Part shown: piece by piece, positions 1-8,230 of the stretch
How the letters are laid out: every line of letters starts with the position of its first letter
Position numbering within the stretch: position 1 is the first letter of the stretch
NCBI RefSeq assembly: GCF_020544465.1
Contig: NZ_CP066126.1
Location: forward strand, 496,001 to 560,000
Origin: Chromobacterium rhizoryzae
GTDB lineage: Bacteria > Pseudomonadota > Gammaproteobacteria > Burkholderiales > Chromobacteriaceae
Length of the DNA stretch: 64,000 nucleotides
Direction: 5' to 3'
Program-made: the position numbers and the translations under genes
Notes under the pieces: model-generated
The model's database searches: none
Told to the model about the DNA's origin: nothing
Seen by the model: only the letters and a program-made list of their open reading frames with translations

Positions 1-503
1 GCATGTTGGACTATCGCGAGCTGCGCGGGGTGATGGCGCACGAACTGGCCCACGTCCAGCACCGCGACACCTTGATCTCCACTATTTCCGCCACCATGGC
101 CGGCGCGATATCCGCGCTGGCCAACTTCGCCATGTTCTTTGGCGGCCGCGACGAAAACGGCCAGCCGGTGGGCTGGCTGCCGCGTCTGGCCATTGCCCTG
201 CTGGCGCCGCTGGCGGCCAGCCTGATACAGATGGCGATTTCCCGCGCGCGCGAATTCGAGGCCGACCGCGGCGGCGCCGAGATTTCCGGCGACCCGCTGG
301 CCTTGGCCTCCGCCTTGCAGAAGATCGAGTACTATGCGCAGGGCATTGTGATGCCCACCGCCGAGGCGCACCCGGAAACCGCGCAGATGATGATCATCAA
401 CCCCTTGTCCGGCGGCGGCGGGATGGGCGATCTGTTCCGCACCCATCCGCAGACCGCGGACCGCATCGAACGGCTGCAAGCGATGGCGCGCGGCGTATAT
501 TAA
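1..503 (+). CDS. htpX: Protease HtpX, C-terminal part (cut by window edge)
   Basis: Membrane-bound zinc metalloprotease of family M48B that degrades damaged membrane proteins. The window opens inside the gene and about 166 residues are visible. The zinc motif HELAH lies near the start of the visible part (MAHELAHVQHRD), a hydrophobic segment follows (LAIALLAPLAASLIQMAI), and the third metal ligand is the first glutamate of REFEADRGG. The C-terminal THPQTADRIERL is typical of HtpX. A strong hairpin terminator follows. The family call is firm; the N-terminal membrane segments are outside the window. Confidence 0.93.
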   Translation, partial: MLDYRELRGVMAHELAHVQHRDTLISTISATMAGAISALANFAMFFGGRDENGQPVGWLPRLAIALLAPLAASLIQMAISRAREFEADRGGAEISGDPLALASALQKIEYYAQGIVMPTAEAHPETAQMMIINPLSGGGGMGDLFRTHPQTADRIERLQAMARGVY

Positions 504-544
504 TTGAAGAGCGTCGGGCGGCCGCGCGCCGCCTTGATCGCGCA

Positions 545-576
545 AGGCCAATGCCGGAGGGCATTGGCCTGTTTGT
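545..576 (+). terminator. Rho-independent terminator after htpX
   Basis: An 11-bp perfect stem (545-555 with 560-570) closes a GGAG loop and is followed by GTTTGTT. It separates htpX from rsmB. Confidence 0.75.
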
Positions 577-598
577 TATGGTTTGATAGAAAGCACCC

Positions 599-1849
599 AT
601 GCATCATATTCAGCAATTGGCCGCCAATATTCTGTTGCGCGTCGAATCCGGAACCAATCTGACCGAGGCCTTGGCCGAGGCTCAACGCAAGGCGCCGGAG
701 TTGACGCCGTCCGAGCGCGGCGCTTTGCAGGATCTGGCCTACGGCAGCCTGCGCCACTTGGCGCGGCTGCGTTTCTACCTGCGCCAACTGGTGGCCAAGC
801 CCTTGCCCGAGCCGGTGCTGGAGCGGGTGCTGATCGTGGCCTTCTATCAGCTCTCGCACACCCGCGCCGCCGAGTACGCGGTGGTGAACGAGGCGGTGAC
901 CCTGGCCAGCCGGCTGGCCAAGGGCAATTTCAAGGGCCTGGTCAACGGGGTGCTGCGCAACTTCCTGCGCCAGCGCGCCGCCTTGGAACGCGCGGCGGAA
1001 AAGGACATAGAGGCCAGCTTCAACCACCCGCTATGGTGGATCAAGGGCTTGCAGCGCGCCTATCCGGACGCCTGGCAAGCCGTGCTGGACGCCGACAACG
1101 GCCATCCGCCGATGACTTTGCGCGTCAATCGCCGCCATGGCGACGCCGCGGCCTATCTGGAGCGGCTGCGCGCCGCCGGGCTGGACGGCGAGGCTTTGGA
1201 CGGCGGCTCGATCACGCTGGCGCGGCCGGTTAATGTGCGAGACTTGCCGGGCTTCGCCGACGGCGAAGTCTCGGTGCAGGATTGGGGCGCGCAGCAGGCC
1301 GCGCACTGGCTGGACCTGCGCGCCGGCCAAAGGGTGCTGGACGCTTGTGCGGCCCCCGGCGGCAAGACCGGCCATATTCTGGAGAGCGCCGATGTCGAAG
1401 TGACCGCGCTGGACATCGACGAACAGCGGCTGCAGCGCGTGGCCGACAATCTGGAGCGCATCGGCGCGACCGCGCGGCTGCATGCGGCCGACGCCGGCCA
1501 GCCGGACGGCTGGTGGGATGGCCGGCCCTTCGACCGCATCCTCGCCGACGTGCCCTGTTCCGCCAGCGGCGTGGTGCGTCGCCATCCGGACATCAAGTGG
1601 CTGCGCCGCCCCGGCGATTTCGCCGCGCTGGGCGTGCAGCAGGCCGCCATGGCCGACGCGCTGTGGCCTTTGCTCGCCTCGGGCGGCAAAATGCTTTACG
1701 CTACGTGCTCCATTTTCCCCGAAGAGAATCAGCAACAGCTAGACTCCTTTCTGAATCGCCATGCGGATGCCGCGTGCCTGAGACAGGAGCAGTTGCTTCC
1801 TTGTGAGCGTCATGACGGCTTTTATTACGCGTTGCTTGAAAAACGTTAG
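599..1849 (+). CDS. rsmB: 16S rRNA m5C967 methyltransferase RsmB
   Basis: Methylates C967 of 16S rRNA with S-adenosylmethionine. The 416-residue length fits the family. An N-terminal NusB-like RNA-binding region (about 1-140) precedes a Rossmann methyltransferase domain with the SAM motif DACAAPGGKTGH, the motif IV cysteine in DVPCSASGVVRRHP and the motif VI cysteine in LYATCSIFPEEN. These two cysteines are the catalytic pair of the RsmB/NOP2 family. The gene overlaps the next ORF by about 38 bases, suggesting translational coupling in an rsmB-DUF4390-ntrYX operon, an order I recognise from other betaproteobacteria. Confidence 0.95.
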   Translation: MHHIQQLAANILLRVESGTNLTEALAEAQRKAPELTPSERGALQDLAYGSLRHLARLRFYLRQLVAKPLPEPVLERVLIVAFYQLSHTRAAEYAVVNEAVTLASRLAKGNFKGLVNGVLRNFLRQRAALERAAEKDIEASFNHPLWWIKGLQRAYPDAWQAVLDADNGHPPMTLRVNRRHGDAAAYLERLRAAGLDGEALDGGSITLARPVNVRDLPGFADGEVSVQDWGAQQAAHWLDLRAGQRVLDACAAPGGKTGHILESADVEVTALDIDEQRLQRVADNLERIGATARLHAADAGQPDGWWDGRPFDRILADVPCSASGVVRRHPDIKWLRRPGDFAALGVQQAAMADALWPLLASGGKMLYATCSIFPEENQQQLDSFLNRHADAACLRQEQLLPCERHDGFYYALLEKR

Positions 1850-2408
1850 CCTGCTGCTGTGCTTGCTGGCCGGTCTCGCCATGGCGGCGCAGGCCGAAAC
1901 CATCAGCTCGCGTCGGGCTGAGGCCGAGGTGACGGCGGACGGCCAGTTGTCCGTCAGCACCCGGTTTCAGACGCGCTTGACGCCCAGTCTCAGCGACGCG
2001 CTGGAACAGGGCGTGGTGCTGCCGTTCCGGCTGGAGTTCCAGCTGACCAAGCCGCGTTTGACCGCTTACTATCTGAATTTCAGCGAGTGGTTCGATCCGC
2101 ACGCCCAGTTGGGCTTCAAGCTGTCCTATCAGTCCTTGACCAATCGCTACCGCGTCACCATCGGCAATCTCTCCAGCTACTACCCCACCTTGCGCGAAGC
2201 GCTGGGCGCAGTGGGCGCTATCCAGGGCTGGCGCGTGCTCAATTCCGGCACCCTGGACCCGCGCGCCTCGGGGCGCGTAGCCGGCCAGGTGCGGCTGTTG
2301 CTGGACATCGGCGAACTGCCCAAGCCCTTTCAATTGAACGCGCTGGGCTCGTCGGACTGGTCGCTGTCGTCCGACTGGGTCAAGCTGGACGTGAAGGACG
2401 GCGGCTGA
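1812..2408 (+). CDS. DUF4390 family exported protein
   Basis: A protein of about 198 residues of unknown function, recognised as DUF4390 by its position between rsmB and ntrY and by its sequence. It starts with a signal peptide or membrane anchor (CLKNVSLLLCLLAGLAMAAQA) followed by a beta-rich periplasmic domain (AEVTADGQLSVSTRF and LTAYYLNFSEWFD). The ATG at 1812 is preferred because it directly precedes the signal sequence; a GTG at 1803 is in frame and possible. Its stop overlaps the ntrY start by one base (TGATG), so it is probably co-translated with the kinase and may act in its envelope signalling, which is inference. Confidence 0.85.
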   Translation: MTAFITRCLKNVSLLLCLLAGLAMAAQAETISSRRAEAEVTADGQLSVSTRFQTRLTPSLSDALEQGVVLPFRLEFQLTKPRLTAYYLNFSEWFDPHAQLGFKLSYQSLTNRYRVTIGNLSSYYPTLREALGAVGAIQGWRVLNSGTLDPRASGRVAGQVRLLLDIGELPKPFQLNALGSSDWSLSSDWVKLDVKDGG

Positions 2409-4516
2409 TGCGTTACGCGGTGATTGCGCTGGCGACGCTGGGCGCCATCCTGCTTTATCTGCTGGCCTTGGCCACCGGCAACGCATCCAAACTCAACGAA
2501 TACTACTGGTGGGTGTTCGGCCTGAACGGCCTCCTGCTCGCCACGTTGCTGGGCGTGGTGGCACGGCAGCTGCTGCGCCTGCGTCAGCGGGTGCGGCAAC
2601 GGGTGTTCGGCGCCAAGCTGACTCAGAAGCTGGTGATGATGTTCGCGGTGGTGGCCCTGGTGCCGGGCATCCTGGTGTTCACCGTTTCCGCCCAGTTCCT
2701 GACCCGCAGCATCGAAAGCTGGTTCGACGTCCGCGTTGAGTCGGCGCTGGACCGCAGCCTGGGCTTGGCGCGCAACTCGCTGCAGTACGTGCAGGAAGAC
2801 CTGGGGCGCCGCACGCGTTCGGTGCAGGACGATATCGAGTCCTTGCCGGAAGGCCTGCTGCCGGCGCGGCTGGAGCGCTTGCGCGAGCAACTGGGATTGC
2901 GCGAGCTTGCTGTCTATAGCCGCAGCGGTCAGCTGCTGGCCTTCGCCGGCGGACTCAGCGAGCGAGTGCCTCCTCCGCTGTCGCGCGAGAGCATAGGCAA
3001 GCTCAAACCGCGCCAGACGCTGGACAGCTTCGAGAACGACGGCGGCAGCGGCCTGGTGCTGAAATCGCTGCTGATTTACCGCAATCTGGACAGCCAGCAA
3101 CGCGTGTTGCAGGCCCTGCAATCCGCTCCCGGCCGTATCGCCCAGGACGCGGAGCAGATCGAGACCGCGCGCGCGGAGTACCGCCAGCTGCTCTTGGGCC
3201 GCGAGGGCCTGACCACCTTCTACATGCTGACGCTGGCGCTGTCCGCGCTGCTGGCGTTGACCGCGGCGCTGGCCTTCGCCTTATTCCTGTCAGAGCGCCT
3301 GTCGGCGCCCTTGTCCGAGCTGGCCGCCGGCACCCGGGCCGTGGCGCAGGGCGACTTTTCCAAGCGCCACCCGGTATACCGGCGCGACGAGCTGGGCATG
3401 CTGACCACCTTGTTCAACCGGATGACGCAGCAGCTTGAGGACGCGCGCCACGCCGCGGACCTCAGCCGCAGCGAACTGGAAAGCAGCAAACTTTACCTGG
3501 AAAGCATTCTGGCCAACCTGAGCGCCGGGGTGATCGCCTTCGGCGCCGATTGGCAGCTGCGCGCCGCCAATACCAGCGCCTCGCGCATTCTGGGCGTGGA
3601 TTTCGCCGAGGTGTCGGATCAGGATTTCCCGCACTGGGCCACCTCGATTCCGGCGGTGGCGCCGCTGGTGGAGTGCGTGCTGGAGTACGCGTCCAAGAAC
3701 AGCGACAGCGACTGGAAAACCCAGCTTAACTATTTGACGGTGCAGGGCGAGCGCACCTTGCTGGTGCGCGGCGCCCATTTGCCGGAGGCGTCTGCGGTGG
3801 GCTATGTGGTGGTGTTCGACGATATCACCGAACTGGCGCGGGCCCAGCGCGACGCGGCCTGGGGCGAGGTGGCCAAGCGGCTGGCGCATGAGATCCGCAA
3901 CCCGTTGACGCCTATCCAGCTATCGGCGGAACGGCTGGCGATGAAGCTGCAGGACAAGCTGGCCGGCGCCGACGCCGACATGCTGCGACGCTCCACCGAC
4001 ACTATCATCAAGCAGGTGGGCGCGCTCAAGGCCATGGTGGACGCTTTCCGCGATTACGCGCGCGCGCCGCGCACCAAGTTGACCGAATTGGACCTGAATC
4101 AAGTGGTGCGGGAGGTGATGGCTCTTTACGAATCCAACTCTGCTGTTAAGATGGCGCTTGATGAAAGGCCGTTGATGATCATGGCGGATGCGGCATTGTT
4201 GCGGCAGGTTTTACATAACCTGATTCAGAACGCGCAAGATGCGGTCCTTGACGTTGACATCCCGATGATTCAAATTAGCAGCCGAAAAGAAGAAGGCTAT
4301 GCGCTCGTTTGCGTGGAGGATAACGGTCCGGGCTTTGCTCCGGAGATCCTGCAACGCGTGTTCGAACCCTATGTGACCAGCAAGACCAAAGGTACCGGTC
4401 TTGGCCTGGCGGTGGTCAAGAAGATTCTTGAAGACCATCACGGGCAGATCAAAGTGGGTAATCTCGAACCGAATGGCGCGCGCATCCTTCTCTCCCTGCC
4501 ATTGCTGGAGGCCTAA
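2408..4516 (+). CDS. ntrY: NtrY-type membrane sensor histidine kinase
   Basis: Sensor kinase of the NtrYX two-component pair, about 702 residues. The ATG overlapping the upstream stop is chosen over longer in-frame starts. Several N-terminal transmembrane helices (residues about 3-25, 35-55, 75-95) and one near 270-300 flank a periplasmic region. A HAMP domain (LSAPLSELAAGTRAVAQGDF), a PAS domain (SILANLSAGVIAFGADW), the phosphorylated histidine H494 in HEIRNPLTPIQLSAERL and an ATPase domain (NLIQNAQDA, VEDNGPGFAPE, GTGLGLAVVKK) follow. Family members respond to nitrogen or redox state. The stop overlaps the ntrX start by one base, so the pair is tightly coupled. Confidence 0.93.
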   Translation: MRYAVIALATLGAILLYLLALATGNASKLNEYYWWVFGLNGLLLATLLGVVARQLLRLRQRVRQRVFGAKLTQKLVMMFAVVALVPGILVFTVSAQFLTRSIESWFDVRVESALDRSLGLARNSLQYVQEDLGRRTRSVQDDIESLPEGLLPARLERLREQLGLRELAVYSRSGQLLAFAGGLSERVPPPLSRESIGKLKPRQTLDSFENDGGSGLVLKSLLIYRNLDSQQRVLQALQSAPGRIAQDAEQIETARAEYRQLLLGREGLTTFYMLTLALSALLALTAALAFALFLSERLSAPLSELAAGTRAVAQGDFSKRHPVYRRDELGMLTTLFNRMTQQLEDARHAADLSRSELESSKLYLESILANLSAGVIAFGADWQLRAANTSASRILGVDFAEVSDQDFPHWATSIPAVAPLVECVLEYASKNSDSDWKTQLNYLTVQGERTLLVRGAHLPEASAVGYVVVFDDITELARAQRDAAWGEVAKRLAHEIRNPLTPIQLSAERLAMKLQDKLAGADADMLRRSTDTIIKQVGALKAMVDAFRDYARAPRTKLTELDLNQVVREVMALYESNSAVKMALDERPLMIMADAALLRQVLHNLIQNAQDAVLDVDIPMIQISSRKEEGYALVCVEDNGPGFAPEILQRVFEPYVTSKTKGTGLGLAVVKKILEDHHGQIKVGNLEPNGARILLSLPLLEA

Positions 4517-5784
4517 TGCGTAGCAGCGATATTTTGATTGTTGACGACGAGATCGGTATCCGTGAATTGCTCTCCGAGATACTGCAGGATGAGGGGTACA
4601 CCGTCGCGCTGGCGGAAAACGCCGAGGTAGCCAGACAGTTGCGCAACCAGACGCGTCCGGCGTTGGTGTTGCTGGACATTTGGATGCCGGATTGCGACGG
4701 CGTGACTTTGCTCAAGGAATGGGCCAAGTCCGGTCAGCTGAACATGCCGGTGGTGATGATGTCCGGTCACGCCAGCATAGACACCGCGGTAGAGGCGACT
4801 CGCATCGGCGCTTTCGACTTCCTGGAGAAGCCGATCGCGCTGCAAAAGCTGCTGACCACGGTGCAGCGGGCGCTGAAATACGGCGATATGCAGGCCAACA
4901 CCTCGCTCAATCTGGACAAGCTCGGCCGCAGCGAGCCGATCCAGGAGCTGAAGCGGCAGTTGGAACGCGTGGCCAAGGTCAAGTCGCCGGTGCTGCTGAC
5001 CGGCGAACCGGGTTCCGGCTTCGAACTGGTGGCGCGCTTCTTCCATCAGGGCAACACCCCGTGGGTGACGCCGGCCAAGCAGGAGCAATTGGCGGACGCC
5101 CCGCTGGAGCTGCTGCAAAAAGCCAATAACGGCGTCTTGTTCCTGCCGGAGATCGGCCAGTACGGCCGCCGCGTGCAACAAGGGCTGCTGTTCCTGCTGT
5201 CCAAGCTGGACCGCTTCAATGTGCGGCTGTTGTGTTCCTGCAGCCGCCCGTTGCAGGAACTGTTGGTGGATCCCGAGTGCGACAACCGCCTGCTGACGGC
5301 CTTGTCCAGCGTGATCGTGCCGATTCCGCCGCTGCGCGAGCATTCCGAAGACATCATCTTCATCGCCGAGCAGATCCTGACCGAGCTGGTGGAGTCCAAG
5401 CAGGTGCCGGCCCGCAAGCTGACCACCGCCGCGCTCAATGCGCTGCGTCAGTACGACTGGCCGGGCAACCTTGAGCAGCTGCGCAGCATCATCAAGAGCC
5501 TGGCGCTGACGTCGGAGTCGGATGAAGTGGACGCCGGCGAGGTCAATAAGGTGCTGGCGCAGTTCCGCCACGAGAAGCCGGTGGAAGAGTCCGGTTTCGA
5601 CTTCAATATGCCGCTACGCGAACTGCGCGAGCAGTTGGAGCGCCGTTATTTCGAGTACCATATCTCGCTGGAGAACGGCAATATGAGCCGGGTGGCGCAG
5701 AAGGTGGGCCTGGAGCGCACCCACCTGTACCGCAAACTCAAGCAGTTGGGCATCAAGTTCGCCCGCAAGACGGTGGAAGAATAA
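4516..5784 (+). CDS. ntrX: NtrX-like response regulator with a degenerate sigma-54 AAA+ domain
   Basis: Response regulator partner of NtrY, 422 residues. The receiver domain (1-120) keeps D54 (LLDIWMPD) and K105. The central region resembles an NtrC-type AAA+ domain but is shortened and degenerate: the Walker A position reads GEPGSGFE (residues 163-170, phenylalanine for the lysine), Walker B reads LFLPEIG (proline for aspartate) and the GAFTGA sigma-54 contact loop is absent. The arginine-finger region (PPLREHSEDIIF) and the C-terminal Fis-like helix-turn-helix (NMSRVAQKVGLERTHLYRKLKQLG) are retained. I infer a DNA-binding regulator that works without sigma-54 activation. Last gene of the operon, followed by a repeat element and a terminator. 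Confidence 0.9.
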   Translation: MRSSDILIVDDEIGIRELLSEILQDEGYTVALAENAEVARQLRNQTRPALVLLDIWMPDCDGVTLLKEWAKSGQLNMPVVMMSGHASIDTAVEATRIGAFDFLEKPIALQKLLTTVQRALKYGDMQANTSLNLDKLGRSEPIQELKRQLERVAKVKSPVLLTGEPGSGFELVARFFHQGNTPWVTPAKQEQLADAPLELLQKANNGVLFLPEIGQYGRRVQQGLLFLLSKLDRFNVRLLCSCSRPLQELLVDPECDNRLLTALSSVIVPIPPLREHSEDIIFIAEQILTELVESKQVPARKLTTAALNALRQYDWPGNLEQLRSIIKSLALTSESDEVDAGEVNKVLAQFRHEKPVEESGFDFNMPLRELREQLERRYFEYHISLENGNMSRVAQKVGLERTHLYRKLKQLGIKFARKTVEE

Positions 5785-5807
5785 GTCCGCGTTTCCGTTA
5801 GAACCGT

Positions 5808-5931
5808 TCAAAGTCTCGCGAGCAAGAGCGAGACAAGGCGAAAATGGCTGAAGAAGCGGAACGTACATACGGTACATGAGCATTCTGAAGGTATTTTCAA
5901 CGCCGTATAGCTGAAGCGCAGCAGACTTTGA
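5808..5931. repeat. 124-bp intergenic element with terminal inverted repeats
   Basis: Perfect 9-bp inverted ends, TCAAAGTCT at 5808-5816 and AGACTTTGA at 5923-5931. Internal complementarity also exists (GGCG 5837-5840 with CGCC 5901-5904; AAAAT 5841-5845 with ATTTT 5893-5897), so the RNA or DNA can fold. It has no coding capacity and looks like a non-autonomous dispersed palindromic repeat or MITE. Copy number elsewhere cannot be seen here. Confidence 0.5.
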
Positions 5932-5969
5932 GCATAAGGCCAGCCCGGATACGGCTGGCCTTATGCTTT
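5932..5969 (+). terminator. Terminator after the ntrYX operon
   Basis: A 14-bp perfect inverted repeat (5932-5945 with 5953-5966) with a 7-base loop, followed by a short T run. It abuts the 124-bp repeat element directly. Confidence 0.7.
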
Positions 5970-6011
5970 GGGTGATGGCGCGGTGGCGGCGTTCGGATTA
6001 GGCTAGCAATC

Positions 6012-6767
6012 ATGATTGAACTCAACGACGAGGCGCTATTGCGCTACAGCCGGCACATTCTGCTGCCGGAAATCGACATTGCCGGCCAACAGCGGCTAAA
6101 CCGGGCGCGCGCGCTGATCGTCGGCGCCGGCGGATTGGGCTCGCCGGTGGCGCTGTACCTGGCCAGCGCTGGAGTAGGGCATATCAGCATCGCCGACGAC
6201 GATGTGGTGGAGCTGTCCAATCTGCAGCGTCAGATCGTTCACGACAGCGATAGCCTGGGGCGTTTGAAGGCCGAGTCCGCCGTCGAGAGAATGCGCCGCA
6301 TCAACCCGGAGGTGGATGCGCGGCCGCTGGCGCGGCGGCTGGACCAGGCGGCCCTGGAGGAGTTGGCGGCCGGCCATGATCTGGTGCTGGACTGCAGCGA
6401 CAATTTCGCCACCCGTCACGCGGTGAACCGCGCCTGCGTCACCGCCGGCACACCGCTGGTGTCCGGCGCCGCGGTGCGTTTCGCCGGCCAGCTGGCGGTG
6501 TTCGATCCGCGCGACGCGGCGTCTCCCTGCTATCACTGTCTGTTTCCGGACGAGGGCGAGGCCGGCGACGGGCCGTGCGCGACTTTCGGCGTGCTGTCGC
6601 CGCTGGTGGGGGTGATAGGCAGCTTGCAGGCAGTGGAGGCGGTCAAGCTCTTGGCCGGCATTGCGCCGCGTTTGGGCCGGCTGACTCTGTATGACGGGCT
6701 GAGCGGAGAGTTCCGCCAGATCAAGGTGCCGCGGGATCCCGCTTGCGCGGTGTGCGCCGCGCGATGA
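6012..6767 (+). CDS. moeB: MoeB/ThiF-family adenylyltransferase (HesA/MoeB)
   Basis: E1-like enzyme that adenylates the C-terminal glycine of a small sulfur-carrier protein (MoaD or ThiS) for molybdopterin or thiamine synthesis. The 251 residues match MoeB length. Visible motifs are the nucleotide-binding loop GAGGLGSPVALYLASAGVG, the NLQRQIVH segment, the catalytic aspartate region DCSDNFATR and two CxxC pairs for zinc (CYHC and CAVC at the C terminus). No rhodanese domain is present. It is monocistronic, bounded by terminators, so MoaD and ThiS partners must lie elsewhere. ThiF rather than MoeB cannot be excluded. Confidence 0.87.
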   Translation: MIELNDEALLRYSRHILLPEIDIAGQQRLNRARALIVGAGGLGSPVALYLASAGVGHISIADDDVVELSNLQRQIVHDSDSLGRLKAESAVERMRRINPEVDARPLARRLDQAALEELAAGHDLVLDCSDNFATRHAVNRACVTAGTPLVSGAAVRFAGQLAVFDPRDAASPCYHCLFPDEGEAGDGPCATFGVLSPLVGVIGSLQAVEAVKLLAGIAPRLGRLTLYDGLSGEFRQIKVPRDPACAVCAAR

Positions 6768-6799
6768 AAAACGCCCCGTTTGACCGGGGCGTTGGTTTT
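6767..6799. terminator. Bidirectional terminator between moeB and the thioredoxin gene
   Basis: Stem 6770-6778 paired with 6785-6793 around a 6-base loop, with A-run on the left and T-run on the right, so it can serve both convergent genes. Confidence 0.8.
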
Positions 6800-6816
6800 G
6801 CCGGGGCGAGCGGGCA

Positions 6817-7302
6817 TCACAGATGCTGCTGCACCAGCTTGCGTACTTCCTTGAAGTCCATCACGCCGACGTAGCGCTTGATGATCTTGCCCTGTTTGTC
6901 GATCAGGAAGGTGGTCGGCGCCAATTGGATGTCGCCGAAGGCCTTGGCGATCTCGCCATTGCCGTCCAGCGCCACGAAGAAGGGCAGCTGGTATTTGTCC
7001 ACGAAGCTCTTCACGTAATTGGGCGGATCGTAGCTCAGCGCCACCGCGATGGTTTCATAGCCCTTGCCGGCGAACTCCTGATGCATTTTCTTGATTTCCG
7101 GCATTTCCTCAACGCAGCCCGGGCAGCTGGTGGCCCAGAAATTGACCAGCACCACCTTGCCCTTCAGCGATTCGGTGCTGGCGGTCTGGCCGCTGAGCGA
7201 GGTGTAGTTGACCTGGGGCGCCGGCGAGCCGGCGAACAGCGTCATATAGGCGACGACGGCGACCAGCGCGATGCCCAGCAGCGCGAGCAGACCTTTCTTC
7301 AT
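6817..7302 (-). CDS. TlpA/ResA-like membrane-anchored thioredoxin
   Basis: A 161-residue periplasmic thiol-disulfide oxidoreductase. The N terminus (MKKGLLALLGIALVAVVAYMT) is an uncleaved anchor or signal; the thioredoxin fold carries the redox motif C60-P-G-C63 in NFWATSCPGCVEEMP and the cis-proline segment LAPTTFLID. The start at 7302 is chosen because an AAGGAA ribosome site sits just upstream and the signal begins there. Members of this TlpA/ResA group reduce haem-binding or other extracytoplasmic cysteines; the specific substrate is unknown. It lies upstream on the same strand of nothing obviously linked. Confidence 0.87.
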   Translation of the reverse strand: MKKGLLALLGIALVAVVAYMTLFAGSPAPQVNYTSLSGQTASTESLKGKVVLVNFWATSCPGCVEEMPEIKKMHQEFAGKGYETIAVALSYDPPNYVKSFVDKYQLPFFVALDGNGEIAKAFGDIQLAPTTFLIDKQGKIIKRYVGVMDFKEVRKLVQQHL

Positions 7303-7357
7303 TTCCTTATCCTGCGGTAAGGTCCGGGCGCGGCCCGGACGGTTCATGCCATGGCGA

Positions 7358-7771
7358 TCAAGCCTGTTCGGCCAGCATTTGTTCCAGTAGTTCCTTCAGC
7401 TTGCCGTCCAGCGCCACCGCCTTGCCTTGTTTGGCGTCAAACACCGCGAAAGTGACGTCGGCCTCGGCCACCAGCTTGCCGCTGCCGACCAGGGTGACGC
7501 GTTGATGCATCACCGCGCTGCGGGTGCCTATCGATTTGACGCCGGTGTCGATTTGCAGCTCGTCGCCCATGGTGGCCGGGTAGCGGTAATCGATATTGAT
7601 GTTGACGACCACCAGCGCCAGGCCGGATTGCAGGAACCAAGGCAGGTCGCCGCGGCTCTCGAAGTAGTTCCAGCGCGCCTCCTCCAGAAACTCCAGATAG
7701 CGGGCGTTGTTGACATGGCCGTACAGGTCCAGATGATAGCCGCGCACTTTGATCTTGGTATTGTGCTGCAT
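7358..7771 (-). CDS. YbgC/FadM-like acyl-CoA thioesterase (hotdog fold)
   Basis: A 137-residue hotdog-fold thioesterase of the 4-hydroxybenzoyl-CoA thioesterase family. The characteristic motif YHLDLYGHVNNARYLEFLEE near the N terminus contains the catalytic aspartate and the acyl-CoA-binding helix. The ATG at 7771 is preceded by a purine-rich GGGGAAAA sequence; the long upstream open frame has no thioesterase homology and is ignored. The protein would act in the cytoplasm on short or medium acyl-CoAs. Exact substrate cannot be inferred. Confidence 0.88.
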   Translation of the reverse strand: MQHNTKIKVRGYHLDLYGHVNNARYLEFLEEARWNYFESRGDLPWFLQSGLALVVVNINIDYRYPATMGDELQIDTGVKSIGTRSAVMHQRVTLVGSGKLVAEADVTFAVFDAKQGKAVALDGKLKELLEQMLAEQA

Positions 7772-7841
7772 GATGGTGTTTTCCCCTTTGCTCGTGATGG
7801 CGCGCTGCGCCGCCATGGACGGCGACGCCGCGGCGCCCATG

Positions 7842-8210
7842 TTATTCGCCCAGTTCCAGCGGCACGAAGGCCTCGCGCTCCAGCGCCTCGTCCACCAGGT
7901 CGGTGACGATGGAATGGATTTCCAGCGAGAACCATTGCTGGAACAGTTCCAGCGACAGCTCTTCCGGCCACAGGCTGTCGTCGTCGCACCAGTCGGACAG
8001 CTCGGCTGCGAATAATTGCTGGTAACGCTCGAAAACAAAGGCTTGGGCGTCGGCGTAATCTTCCGCCGCCGGGATCAGCAGCGCGTTGCAGTCCTGGCCC
8101 AGGTGCTGCAGCGAGATTTCCTCGTCCAAGCCGCCGGGCAAGGATTGCAGCCAGGCGTGGAAGGGGGCGAGGGGGCGGATCAGGGCGATGCTGCGATTGA
8201 CTTCGTACAT
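7842..8210 (-). CDS. Conserved hypothetical protein, acidic
   Basis: A 122-residue acidic cytoplasmic protein starting MYEVNRSIALIRPLAPFHAWLQ. It has no signal peptide or membrane segment and is rich in Asp/Glu and aromatic residues (SDWCDDDSLWPEELSLELFQQWFSLEIHS). Proteins with this N terminus are, to my knowledge, conserved but uncharacterised in betaproteobacteria. It sits between tonB (upstream, 20 bp away) and the thioesterase on the same strand, so the three may be co-transcribed. No function is proposed. Confidence 0.75.
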   Translation of the reverse strand: MYEVNRSIALIRPLAPFHAWLQSLPGGLDEEISLQHLGQDCNALLIPAAEDYADAQAFVFERYQQLFAAELSDWCDDDSLWPEELSLELFQQWFSLEIHSIVTDLVDEALEREAFVPLELGE

Positions 8211-8230
8211 GGAGATTCCTTGATGATGTG

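Noticed and set aside
5614..5883. Minus-strand ORF spanning the end of ntrX and the repeat element
   Set aside because: It is antisense to ntrX and lies half in a palindromic repeat; no homology or ribosome site.
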